Positions 24,251 through 35,156 of a DNA stretch of 64,000 bases are shown here, one piece after another (the first letter of the stretch is position 1; each line of letters begins with the position of its first letter). Source of the DNA: Spinacia oleracea (taxonomy: Eukaryota; Streptophyta; Magnoliopsida; Caryophyllales; Amaranthaceae); NCBI RefSeq assembly GCF_020520425.1, contig NC_079490.1, positions 122,532,715-122,596,714 on the forward strand, written 5' to 3'. A program made the position numbers and the translations under genes. The notes beneath the pieces are model-generated. The model was not told the DNA's origin. It did not search any database and saw only the letters and a list, made by a program, of their open reading frames with translations.

Positions 24251-25763
24251 TGTAGACACCTACTTTTGTCCCCATTCCCGAAAGGGAAGGTTCGATGATG
24301 AGAACATAAATATCCACTTGACAAAGCATCTCCTATAAAATAACGAATCTCAATTCCCCTTTTCATTTCACCCGAAACCTGCTATTTATAGAAACCTGTT
24401 ATTTATGGAAACCTGCTAAAAATAGTAACTGCCGTAATGGGTAGTTGTTAAAAGTGGCAAGTCATAAAAGATAGAAACCTGTCAGAATTAGGTGTTGCAC
24501 TCCAAGATAAATCCTAAATGAGATAGAAATTGCGAGAGAATCCTGTTCCTAATACGATTCGAAAATAAGAGTTACGTATTAATTAAAATCCTAACGAGCC
24601 TAGAGTTCGTAATGGGCCCAGATGCATTCCATCATAAAATTAATACGCACTAAAAGACTCGATTAAGTCTCATACACTCCGGATTCTAAGAGTCCTAATC
24701 TGACAAAGAAACGGCCCAAACATCAATTTCAACGCCCAGCCCTGGGCGCTGAAATTGCCTGGATCCTATTTCCATCGCCCAGAGCTGGGCGCCGAAATCT
24801 TAGACGCCCAGCCCTGGGCGCTGAAAATACCTGGGACGTGTTCTTTCCTAATTCCTCGTGGATTAGAGTTCTACAATTCTATCTTTCCACGAACTCTTTT
24901 CTATAAATATAGCCCCAAGTTCGACGTGAATAGAACACAACACACAATTCATATTCTGAGTATTGACTCTAAACCCCTAACCCTAAGCCTCACGCTGCGA
25001 AATTGATCACGCGTTCTGTCGCAATCGATCCAAAAATCGAACAGAACGTATCCTGTCCCGTAATTTGAGATTCGTTAAATAAAAGGAGAAATAGCAAAGT
25101 CAAAGTGGTTAGTTTTCTGAGAACCGTGACGCACCTCTCAAGGGTGCGTCGTAACGTGTCCCTTTTCCATGGTTTAATTGCTTTCCTCACCTTTTATATA
25201 CTGTTAAACTAATTAAATCTGATTGTTCTATCACGCCTAATAAAGATAATATTTTGGGAAATCGGATTATCATGCTAGGTCCCTTAATATAATCTAAATC
25301 AGATAATCGCGCTCGATCTAGTACTATATGTTGCATATTGTTAAAATCAACTCAGATTAGTTTAATAGTTAACACATGTCCCTTCAATTATTTATGCTGA
25401 GCTAGTAAGGATATCCTGCCTCTGGAGTTATCGAAGAGCGAGTACTCCTCTCGGTAGTTACAGTCCCCCGAACCCTCAATCTCTACCTTGCGGGTGTACG
25501 TTGAGAGATCCCCACACCAGGGATCACAAGGGAACCTACGGCCGTCGTGGTCAAACATAATTGCACCCCCTTTATGTCACGATAACCGGATTTTGTCAGT
25601 TTTTCTCATTGTCGTTAAAAACTGAATGTCGACTCCTATATTACTAGTCAATTGGGTGTAAACTCACAGGAAATCCAATTACACTTGATTTGACAAAAAG
25701 AAGCGTCACACCCACGAGGGACGAGGTCACGCATTAGCCTCGTGCTTTTTCGACCCCCTCACA
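24251..25763 (+). repeat. 5' LTR of element A
   Basis: 1513 bp, TGTAGACACC...CCCTCACA. TATAAATA at about 24902-24909. Palindromic GC modules lie upstream of it (24728-24830). Confidence 0.93.
24728..24830. repeat. GC palindrome cluster in the A 5' LTR (three modules)
   Basis: Three modules of the type CGCCCAG-CC-CTGGGCGCTGAAA, each an inverted repeat of 8-10 bp arms, just upstream of the TATA box. The same module recurs at least a dozen times in A and B. Confidence 0.85.
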
Positions 25764-25764
25764 G

Positions 25765-25782
25765 TGGCGACTCCACTGGGGA
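25765..25782 (+). promoter_or_regulatory. Primer-binding site of element A
   Basis: TGGCGACTCCACTGGGGA one base after the LTR; identical to the site of element C and, apart from one base, of B. The tRNA species was not determined. Confidence 0.85.
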
Positions 25783-27157
25783 TAGTGAAGGAAATACTCG
25801 TGCTTGTAGGTAATCAAAATAGCCGAAGGGTGAAACGATCCTACCCCGCGTTTGTTTCCCCATCAAGTTGGGACGACCTGAAAATCAGCAAATTAATGTG
25901 AACGGGCGGAACCGCATAACGAATCTTGGCTCCCTTGGTGTTTCATCTCGGGAGTTGGGACTAAGGATACCCATCGCCAACCGGGGGGTGCATACGCTTC
26001 GAATGTTGTCCACTCAGCACTTTCGCTAGTAGTACACCCGTCCCAAACCCAATCGCTCGCCCACTAGGTCCCTCTCGCCTGCATGCCCCCTTGGCTTGCA
26101 CTTGCGGGTTGGCCTTCTGGGACGAAATTCGTCTGTTGAAAGAACTACCCCGACCGGGGCATGTGGTGGATCTGCGATAGAAGCGTACCAAGCCAGGCGC
26201 AAGAACTACCCATAGAAGCCTATCATTAATTGCATGACATATTATTATTGCCTCATGATGTGATGTGGTAGTTTTGTGTAGCGAAATATATGATTGCGTG
26301 TGACAAACTATCCTAGAAAAATCAACGACCTTAAAAATTGCCCAAACATTCATAAACCAATTTGCCAAAGAGTTATACCGAAATACGTGTTCCGCAAACC
26401 CGAACGATCGCCACAAAAATAAGCGGCGCTCGGGATGGCCTGTAACGAATCCCACAAACGCTGCACAACGCGTAAAGGACGTTATTAGGCAAGCACGCAA
26501 AATCGAAGTCGCATAAACAAAAGTAGACGCAAACAGAAAACGAGAACCAGCCAGGGACGCATTTTCAACGCCCCTGGCTGCGCGCCAGAATTTCTCACGC
26601 CCTACGCTGGGCGCTGAAGTTGATGTTTGGCCTTCTGGTCAGGCGCAGCAGCCTCGGTGCCCGCGAAAAAGAAAACACGTAGCAAAAAAAACCGTTCGTA
26701 AAAAAATTGCTGCGAGGGCGTAAGAAAAGCACTCGATTCTAAAAGCGACTCATAAAAAAGAATAAATCTTTGCGTCGTTGTTAGGCCTCCTACGACGACA
26801 AAGCTCGGCACCAAAACCGAACATGCTAATAATTATGAATGTCACACGGGCAAGTGTTTCGAAAATCAAAAGAATGACCAAAAGAAAGAACTAAAAAGTG
26901 TACCAACAAAAGAAAGAGTGAAAAACCAATAGAGAGAGTCGAAGTCTAGACTAAGTAATACTTGAAACTTTGGGACCTAAACTTTAGCTTATCTTATGCA
27001 TAGGACTGGTCCTGCCACTTGGTGCCGATCAGGAAATCAACGGTTAGTGCGCCTCGAAGATACATCGCCAACACCAGGTTTAGTGACTCTAAGCTCCGTC
27101 CGTCATCCCTAATTTCAAGGATCTCCGCTTCCCCAACCTCGATTCGCACCCTCAAAC
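25783..27157 (+). other. Untranslated leader of element A
   Basis: No ORF of its own family in sense. Collinear (in reverse) with 53640-54703 of element B. Contains a diverged palindrome pair at 26566-26618. The 179-codon antisense open frame 26500-25961 is only partly open in B and has no known motif, so I treat it as chance. Confidence 0.7.
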
Positions 27158-28852
27158 ATGTCCATCGAAGAATTGCGAGACCAGATGGCTCAAATGACCC
27201 AACTCATGGGCCAACTGAAAATGGAAAACGAAGCCTTAGCGGCTGCACAAGCCAAAAATGACCTCGATAACGAGAAGAGGATTAAAAAAATGGTCCTACA
27301 GCAAACCATGGGGAGCAAGTACTTCTCCCTCGATCCTGAACCTTTTCCTGGCAAACTACCAGAAAAGTTTAGTTCATCTGACTTACCAAAGTTTAAAGCC
27401 ACGGACAATCCCCGTGATCATCTATTGAGCTTTGTGAATGCCATGAACTTGAAAGGCGTGGACAAGTCCATGTATTTACCTGCCTTTCCTTTGTCCTTGG
27501 AACCTGTGCCGCTCAAATGGTACTATCACCAGGACCCTAAGCTCTTTCCCACTTTGGAAGACTTTGTCAATGTCTTCATCAAGCAATACTCGTCAAACAT
27601 GGATTTTCAAGTCACCAAGCGCGAGCTGGAAGTTCTCTTCCAAAAGAAAAATGAGGGTTTCACAACCTACTTTGCTAGATGGAGGGATCAGGCGGCCCAG
27701 CTAATCAATAGGCCTCCCGAAACAGAATTTGTCCAAAATTTCATTGACAACCTGGACCCGGCCTACAGACAGCACCTTAGGTACCTGGGACTTGACACTT
27801 TCAAAAGAGTTTATGATGTGGGAATAAAGATCGAGGATGATCTCGCAAAAACAATACAAAGTAAACCCGCATACAAAAGCAACACCTACAACAGGGGCAA
27901 CACGTCCCAAGCCCAAGAAGTCCATGCCGTAGAGGAGACTCCCGCCCGAAGAAGCCCTGGAAGATGGGTCCGAGACCGAAAGTTTGCCCCACTCGGGTCG
28001 ACTTTGGTACAAGCCTTTGAAAGACTAACCAATCAAGGAAAGTTGAGACCTATAGGCCCCACCCGTGACCCTCCTGTCAAGAACAAATATTGGGTCGAAG
28101 GTACTTATTGTAAATTCCATCAAGGAAATGGACATGACACTGAAAACTGCTGGAACCTAAAAAATACAATCCAGGACATGATAGAGGATGAAGTGATACC
28201 TCTCCCTAACGTTGGAAAACCCAACAACAAAAAGAGCCCACTCAGCTCTTGTCACATCTCTCTCGACCAACCAGAAAATGAGAACTTCGACCCTACGGTG
28301 TACATTACACCACAAGGTGCACCACTCGCCGTGGTCCCTGTGGATCGAATCGAGAGAGAAGTGTGCGGTGTGTGGGATGATGACGCTGAAGATATCTACC
28401 TATCTCAAGTGTCGGGCCAGGACCTCTTTACTGAAACTTGGCCCGGGTATGCTCTCATTGACACCACCCCTCAGGAACCCGAAGTCGACAATCTCACCCG
28501 ATCCGGAAGGATATATCAATCGGATATTCGCCCACCTCCTATGGACGATATCCCAGTCAGACAAACTCCTGAGAATGGACGGAACACCACCGTCGCGGAA
28601 GTCATTGAAAATCCTCTCTTGAAGCAACTAAAAAGAACCAAGGCCGAGATTACCATCTGGGATCTCATGTGTACTTCAAAGGAACATCGCGAAAAGCTTA
28701 TTCGCTCACTTGACCTCATCTCGGTGCCTACAGATATCACACCTGACTCATTGGTTAACCACGTCACGAGAGATGCTGGAGAAAAGGCCAGAGTTTTCAC
28801 TGACAAAGACTTGCCCAAAAAGGGGGTAAGCACAATAAAGCCCTCTATCTAG
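27158..28852 (+). CDS. Gag polyprotein of element A
   Basis: Capsid/nucleocapsid precursor, 564 codons, uninterrupted. The N-terminal ~50 residues (MSIEELRDQMAQMTQLMGQL...) are heptad-like and probably coiled coil. The central retrotransposon gag domain covers about residues 80-200, with WYYHQDPKLFPTLEDFVNVF and QYSSNMDFQVTKRELEVL. About residue 310 there is a Cys/His cluster YCKFHQGNGHDTENCW typical of Tat-lineage Gag, followed by an acidic, Pro-rich linker toward protease. The last codons (STIKPSI, stop 28850-28852) are the wrong frame: a single missing base near 28826-28835 diverts translation from the protease frame. The start ATG follows a long leader and is the first in frame. Lineage assignment rests on the Gag and protease motifs. 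Confidence 0.92.
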   Translation: MSIEELRDQMAQMTQLMGQLKMENEALAAAQAKNDLDNEKRIKKMVLQQTMGSKYFSLDPEPFPGKLPEKFSSSDLPKFKATDNPRDHLLSFVNAMNLKGVDKSMYLPAFPLSLEPVPLKWYYHQDPKLFPTLEDFVNVFIKQYSSNMDFQVTKRELEVLFQKKNEGFTTYFARWRDQAAQLINRPPETEFVQNFIDNLDPAYRQHLRYLGLDTFKRVYDVGIKIEDDLAKTIQSKPAYKSNTYNRGNTSQAQEVHAVEETPARRSPGRWVRDRKFAPLGSTLVQAFERLTNQGKLRPIGPTRDPPVKNKYWVEGTYCKFHQGNGHDTENCWNLKNTIQDMIEDEVIPLPNVGKPNNKKSPLSSCHISLDQPENENFDPTVYITPQGAPLAVVPVDRIEREVCGVWDDDAEDIYLSQVSGQDLFTETWPGYALIDTTPQEPEVDNLTRSGRIYQSDIRPPPMDDIPVRQTPENGRNTTVAEVIENPLLKQLKRTKAEITIWDLMCTSKEHREKLIRSLDLISVPTDITPDSLVNHVTRDAGEKARVFTDKDLPKKGVSTIKPSI

Positions 28853-29968
28853 TAGTTGGATGCAAAGGACAAAACACCCCCCTAGCACTCGTAGATAATG
28901 GTTCGGCGGTTAATGTTTGCCCATTGCGAACCGCCCATTGCTTGGGGCTAGGAAACGATAACTTCCAAACCTCCACGCAAGGGGTACGAGCTTATGATAA
29001 CTCCCGAAGGCCTGTATTGGGAAAAATCAACCTTACCATACAAACCGGGCCTGTGGCACGCACCACGGAGTTTCAAATAATTGACATCAAGCCCACTTTC
29101 AACCTCCTCTTGGGGCGACCTTGGCTCCATGACTTAGGAGGTGTGGCTTCTACCTTGCACCAAATGGTTAAACCTAACCATAACGGGGTAATACTAGAAA
29201 TCCGCGCCCCTCCTCTCGACGTCAGCTGTACTATGGTTGGAACGGCCGAAACTGCAGACGACCTTTACGGGTTTCAAATGGAAGAAATAATCCAGTTCAT
29301 CGAAGATTATGATCCAGCATTCCTAGACCCGCACGCATCCCGAGTCATCCCTAGAATGCTGTTAGCTCAAGGCTATTTCCCTGGAACCCCGTTGGGCATA
29401 AGGAAGAAGGAATGCACATTCCATCCTTTACCCAACAAATCTACTCCCTTTGGCTTAGGCTATGAACCAACGGAGGAAGATATTGCTGACCGCCTGTCTG
29501 GGCTACGCCTTAACAAGGCCAAACAAACCACCCTCCTTCCCCCGTATCAAAGAACCCTTAACGGGATGTTCGTTCGGGAAGGAGAAGGACACCCATGCTG
29601 TGATTTCCCTGAACCCTTCGTTCAGGATGGCTTGCTAAAACCAGGATTTGAAATCTTCCATGACTGCCACACCTTGGATGAGGCACCCCACCTCACCAAG
29701 ACTAAAACAGCTGAAATATTGGACGACCAGGCTCTATGGACATTGTTTAACGAATCGAGGCCTATGGAGGACGAGACTATGATGACTACCCTAGCTTTAC
29801 AAGATAAAGGTTTCGATCCAACCCGGTTAATCGCTCCTGCATCAACACTAGAAGAGATCGAGAACGGATGGGTGAAGACATATCAGTGGGTTAATGCAAA
29901 ATGAATAGAATTCAAGATGAGTACCGGTGAAGGACCAAAGTTTTACGACACTAAACCCAAGGCTTGAG
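28826..29968 (+). pseudogene. Retropepsin-like protease region of element A, frameshifted from gag
   Basis: Aspartic protease that would process the polyprotein. In frame +1 the sequence reads KALYLVVGCKGQ, then LALVDNGSAVNVCPL with the catalytic D-N-G at 28894-28902 (D-S/T-G in most retropepsins), and the flap/C-terminal LLLGRPWLHDLGGVASTL (about 29107-29160), a signature of Tat/Ogre elements. The frame is open to TGA at 29902-29904 and, if that stop is ignored, to TGA at 29966-29968. It should be fused to gag; one base is missing near 28826-28835. A long tail of about 250 residues after the protease core leads nowhere: the RT domain that should follow is absent. Confidence 0.88.
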
Positions 29969-31304
29969 CCACATAGAGCACCTTGATAAAAAGCGCCTAG
30001 TAGTTCTTTAGATTGGTAGAAAAATAATAAAGACTTTAGATGGTCCTAAGACCCCTTAAAATATAGGTCAAGTTTATTTCAGTATGTTTTCCTTACTTTC
30101 CAAATTAATAAAGGCGTAATATTTCTCCTAAAATTTTATTCTAACACTAATTAAGCACCAAATGTACTTGCAAAATACAAAAATAAAGAGGCGGCCCACT
30201 CTAGGCCCAACAAACGAGGCCCACTCGGTCTTGAAATAGTGCCATGGGAACCAACTCCCGAAACCCACAAAATAAACCGCACCATCCCCTTCATATCCCC
30301 AAAACCTAAAAAGACAATCCATGCAACCCAAAGAAATCAAAGGAAATCAAAATCCAAAACAAATGCAAATGTTGCTTAAAAAGGGAATTAATAAAATGTA
30401 ACCCCATCAAATCCTTCAAAAACGACACGTACCTCAACCCACCCAAAAGCCTACACAAAGATCTTCATATCTTCCACACCCTAACTCCATTTTCAAAGCC
30501 GTTTCGTGTCACGGATAGAAAAAATTAATCCGGACAAAAATGCATCTCACGCTAACATTCAAAAAAACCTCCGAAATAGCCTCAAAATTGATTTTAAATA
30601 CGAGCAAAAATCAAAGCACTAAAAAAAAAAAGAAAAAAAAGGGAAATGCAAGAACACGTGAAGCAAAGCGTCAAAAACGACCGCCAGAAATCATTTTCAG
30701 CGCCCAGGGCTGGGCGCCGAAATCTTTGACGCCCCAGCCTGGGCGTTGAAACTCTCTGCCTGCCTAAATTTTTATTTTTAGAAGTGCTCGTCATTTTATC
30801 CGCACATAACGGAAAAATAACGAACACTTGGGGGGTACAGCACGTATCCAAATAGGCTCACCAAAAAATATAGCCATACAAAAAGTAGTCGAATTTCATT
30901 TTTTACGCGACTTACGGCAAACAAAAAAACGGCAGACGAAAATAATGATAATACTTCACTCATTAGACCGATTAAGTAATATGCTACCACCTCAGAGCAT
31001 ATCTATTAAAATCTGGCATCCTAGAACTTATTCTAGCTAGAACTACGCGCGACCTGATTCTGACAAGATACGTAGGCAATCCTTACCAAGGATTCGGTCC
31101 AATAAAAAAAAACATATATAAATTGTGCAAAAAGTGTTAGACATATAAAAACATAAAAAAGGAGGAGAAACAAAAAAATGAAAATGAAAAAATAAAATAC
31201 GCCTTTATTGAAAAATAATAAGAAGGAAAACAAAGTGCTAAGAAATAAAAAAACAAACACAACTGAAATAAATAAAGGGCACCTACACCCTAGCAAGAAC
31301 TACA
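29969..31304 (+). other. Spacer of element A replacing pol
   Basis: AT-rich, stop-dense sequence where RT-RNaseH-INT would be expected. Contains a palindrome pair at 30694-30752 and a poly-A run near 30620-30640. Homologous to 51130-51600 of B in reverse. Confidence 0.7.
30694..30752. repeat. Palindromic GC module pair
   Basis: TTTTCAGCGCCCAGGGCTGG / GCGCCGAAA followed five bases later by GACGCCCCAGCCTGGGCGTT / GAAA: two back-to-back inverted repeats. Confidence 0.85.
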
Positions 31305-33126
31305 CTACTCTAGTTCTTCCGGATCATCAAATAAAGTCTTGTAGAGGGCAATGTTCGCAGGATCCACCCCCACAGTCTTCTGCGCTGCCCCAATATCAAT
31401 CTCCATAAGAACCGGCTCCTGGACACTAACTTCCAAAGATGCCAAGGCTTCAGAAACATTCTCAGTTATAGCCCGCTCAGCCTCAAGGGCACAGACAATG
31501 GTGGGAGAAGGATTATTATCATCAACTAGACTAGTCACTGTTTCTATAGGCGGCTGAGCCTTCCTAACCCATACATTGTTCCGGTGACGATCTCCGCGAG
31601 AGCCTGCATTTCTTTTAACAACAGCAGACCCCTTCATGTTAGGCATCTTTTTAGGCCTGAAACTGGAACGGGGAGGAACTTCCTTTCGCTTTCGATCAGG
31701 ACGAGCTTTCACAGTCTTAATACCATGGGTACGAGGTTTGGCAGAATCAGGACCCTCATACTTAACACAAATACGAGGTATCAAAAGCTCAGCCGGCTCC
31801 CCATTTTGAGCCTCGGTCCTCACAGCTTTATCATCGGAGCTCATCCACAACATGTAGTTTTCAGAAAGACCCACAAAGCCATTTGTAGCTATGGCCCAAC
31901 GCGGGAGACCATCATAATACTTAGCCCACGCTAGAACCCGTGCTTGTGAAAAAGCCGCTACTTTAGGTGGTACCGTATCAGAAAAGGGGATAGTCTGCCT
32001 TAAACCGTATTGACGCATGACTTGGTAAGGGAAAATATAAGTGGGCCGAGATAGCCCCAACAAAGAAACATAAACCGATACATCAGAACCCCCCGTCATA
32101 GTAGTCAAACCCCACCATGGTACCACCCACTTAATAGAACAGATGCCATGAGTAAAAAAGGAGGCCCATTCGGCCTCGTCCTGGCCTCGGTGCAAATATT
32201 TTCGGTTACCCAAGGCTATAGGACGATAATGTTTAGGATCGGCAGGAGCTTCCAAGAGCCTAAGCCGTTCCACGAGCCAAATCTGCAAAAAACGGGTACG
32301 ATCAAAAAAATATTAAAAAAAGAAAACGGTTCCTGGGGCGCAGTTTCAACGCCCAGGACCAGGCGCCGATAATTCTAGCGCCCAGCCCTGGGCGCTGAAA
32401 CTCAGCCCCAAGGCAGGACGAATGGAAAATATATATATGCAAAAAAAAAACGTATACGTGCGCAAAAGAAAATCGATTACCTGCAGTAATAGGGGGCTTC
32501 CCTTAAAATATTCAGATTTGGCGTCCTTCTTCAGCTCATCCGCACTCAGCAAAGTCTCGACAACCACCAACGGCATAACATAATAGCAATTTTCCATCTG
32601 GCTAATCAAGGGGATCAACCTTATGTCACCGAACTCACCATTGTTATTCGACAACAAATAATGATTCAACAAGCAAAATACAAGGGCTCGAATATTCAAT
32701 TTCTGTTCGGTCATATTCTTACTAGGCCTAAAGTGGTGTTTTACAAGTTTTGCCAAATTAACCTCATCACCTACAACAACTTCAGCAAGCATGTTAGCAT
32801 CTAGTCCTAGGAAAGCCCCTATATATGGTTGATTTACTCTCTTCAATAGTGCCAGGAGTGGCAGGGGTAGCATTAGTAGGATAACCAAGGATCGCAGCAA
32901 ATTCATCTGGCAAAGGACATATTTCGTTGCCCCGAAAGACAAAAACATGATGATCGGAATCCCAAAAGCTTAGGGATGCGTGCAGAAAATTATAGTCAAT
33001 GTTAATTTGTTGTAAGCCTAAAAGTGCCTCTAAGTGGTATTCTTTCAACAAAGCCTTTTCTGTAGGATTAAGGGCCCGTAGCCAACGCCTAACAGCCCGT
33101 TAGAGTGAGAAAGTAGGAATCGACAT
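31305..33126 (-). pseudogene. Antisense extra ORF (aORF) of element A, with intron
   Basis: Gene on the strand opposite to gag, between the pol position and the 3' LTR, where Tat/Ogre elements are known to carry extra ORFs. The start is probably MSIPTFSL at 33126. Exon 1 contains LHASLSFWDSDHHVFVFRGN and CPLPDEFAAILGYP, the pattern of the plant-mobile-domain/DUF7745-like family, then LDANMLAEVVVGDEVNLAKL. A 198-bp intron (32480-32283; AG|GTAATC...TTTTTTGCAG) keeps phase. Exon 2 (from 32282) reads IWLVERLRLLEA...WAIATNGFVGLSENYMLW and ends in a basic then acidic tail (stop 31305). Lesions: a TAA nine codons in, and a frameshift near 32840 where the reading passes between frames. Function unknown; the family may be DNA-associated. 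It may be transcribed from the 3' side. Confidence 0.82.
32283..32480 (-). other. Intron of the antisense ORF, containing palindromic modules
   Basis: GT-AG intron on the minus strand joining phase-0 exons. It contains a palindromic GC module pair (32335-32402), so the module lies in spliced-out RNA. Confidence 0.75.
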
Positions 33127-35138
33127 GACGAAAGCAAGGAGTAACTAAAACACAGCCAAGAGAGAAGGAAATTGAGAGTGATGGAAAATAGGGACGTATC
33201 TAGCCCCTATATATAGCTGAACGCATCAAGTGACATCCTGATCCCATTCGGAAACGCGTTAAAAAATCCGAAAGTCAAAATTCGCCAGGGAAGGACTTTC
33301 AGCGCCGAAAATGCAGCCCAAGGCCCAGATTTCACAAAACGCGGAACAGGAAAAGGCTTAAAACCGTGTTGCTAGACACAAGGCCCTATGTACAATTAAG
33401 ATCAAGCCCAAAAGCACCTTTAAGCTCCCAAATGACAAAAATGAATGGTAAAACTTGGTTGAAACTTAGACTTGTCTCCAGGAACATATATGTACACTTT
33501 TCAAAACAAATGTGAAATATCAAGGTCATTCTTTGAAACACCAAAAACTGTTGTTAAGTCGTTGGTTTCTCAAATAAAAAAATGTTTGTCTATCAAAAGA
33601 TTAATCTGGGCCAAGATAAACAGGATGATATTAAACCTTGTCGCCCAAAGACTGAAGTTGCACCCCACGACTTCGCCAAAATAGCACACCACTATGAAAG
33701 GTCGCTCGCACATACGAGCACGACCCCAAACATGATTAAAACACGTTATGAAGTATGCGAAAAATGACCACCAAAGCCCGAGTGCTTGGGGGCTCGCGGA
33801 AAGTATACTCCAACAAAAAAGCACTCAATCGAAATCACATTCCCGGACTGCGCTATACGCCGTCCCATGTTTGGATGATCTCAAAAGAACAGGTTCAACC
33901 TCAGAAAAGGGTCGTCATTGACACTTGTACATGGTCCTCTGATCAAAGACCAAGTGGTGGCAAAAATCGAGCCATAAAGACTAGCACAAAACCACGAAAG
34001 CAGACGGTCGCAAAACAAAGGTCCGTCTGAACCCGTTGTCAACCCACGTTCAGGTTACAACTAAATTCGAGCATCCCTCGAAAGAATTCGCTCTTGCAAG
34101 AATGAACAAAAGAAATTCTCAAAAAAAAAGAAATCACGATGAAAAAATAGGAAACTTGCCCATCTCAGATCACGTCACGAACCACGCGAGTTCCAAAACG
34201 AAAAACGAATTCAGGGACGTCCACCCTCAGCGGACAGGGTTCGCCCACCCTCAGCGGGCGGGGTCTGCGTCACTAGCCGCGCAGGTCCTCAGTTTTCCAA
34301 AAAATGAAATTTTCAAAATTCAAAATGAAACAGGCTCGCCATCTTCAGCCGGCGGGGTCTACGGCACAAACCACGTAGGTCCTCATTTTTCAAAAAATAA
34401 ATACAAAACAAATTTCAAAATAGATTCGTCCACTTCTATCGGACGGGGTGTCCACCCTTAGCGGACAGGTTCGCCATCTTTAGCCGGCGGGGTCTACGTC
34501 ACAAAACCGCGTAGGTCCTTATTTTCAAAATTCGAAAATAGATTCGTCCACTTCTATTGGACGGGGTGTCCACCCTTAGCGGACAGGCTAGCCATCTTTA
34601 GCCGGCGGGGTCTGTCGCTGCAGCGATAACTTTTTCTGGTTTTCCGTTTTTCCAAAAAAGAACGATGTGAGTAGCTTTCCCTTTTTCCAAAGATTGGTTT
34701 TCCATTTTTTCCAAAAAAGAACGATGTGCTGGATTTTTCTTCGTTTTACGTCCCAGAAAAAAACAAGGGGGTTTTCTCGTTTAGCTAACCCTGAAAATGA
34801 GAATCTTTTAAAACGTTTTTACCTCGTGATTGGGCTTGGCCAAGGCCAATTACACTTTATAGCTTTGATTTCGAAAACATCTGTAGCTACTCCCAATTAC
34901 AAAGTGAGGGAGTTTCTGCGCACCTTTAGATCCTTCCAATGACAAAGTGAGGAAGTTTCTATACTATCCGTTGACAAATCCCAATGACACGTGAGGGATA
35001 TGTCGACACTTCAAGTGATGACCCTTAAGTCAAATGTTATCACTCGGGGGCTCGTGAGACCCTCGCCAAAGCAGGTCACCATGGCTTGTGCGACGCACTC
35101 CGTCTAATACTTTGACCATCGTCTTACTCCAAGACTCA
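33127..35138 (+). other. 3' untranslated region of element A
   Basis: No coding sequence recognised. Up to 34090 it is collinear (reverse) with 48360-48960 of B; then come tandem repeats (34193-34620), then an AT-rich stretch leading to the polypurine tract. Confidence 0.7.
34193..34620 (+). repeat. Tandem repeats in the element A 3' region
   Basis: About four irregular units of ~100-150 bp built from the phrases GTCCACCCTTAGCGGACAGG, GCCATCTTTAGCCGGCGGGG and TCTACGTCACAAA-CCGCGTA, separated by A/T-rich spacers. The GC parts are themselves imperfect palindromes (TCCGCTAAGGGTGGAC-type). The same repeats occur in B at 47783-48240. Confidence 0.85.
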
Positions 35139-35156
35139 GTCAAAGTGGGGGCTAAC
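35139..35156 (+). promoter_or_regulatory. Polypurine tract of element A
   Basis: TCAAAGTGGGGGCTAAC directly before the 3' LTR; plus-strand priming site. Confidence 0.75.

Noticed and set aside
25961..26500. 179-codon antisense ORF in the element A leader
   Set aside because: No recognisable motif; the homologous stretch of B (53969-54214) is only partly open. Probably chance.
27701..28012. Minus-strand ORFs within gag
   Set aside because: Shadows of the real gag frame.
34667..34942. 91-codon ORF in the A 3' region
   Set aside because: Phe-rich translation of T-rich DNA between tandem repeats and the polypurine tract; no counterpart kept open in B.
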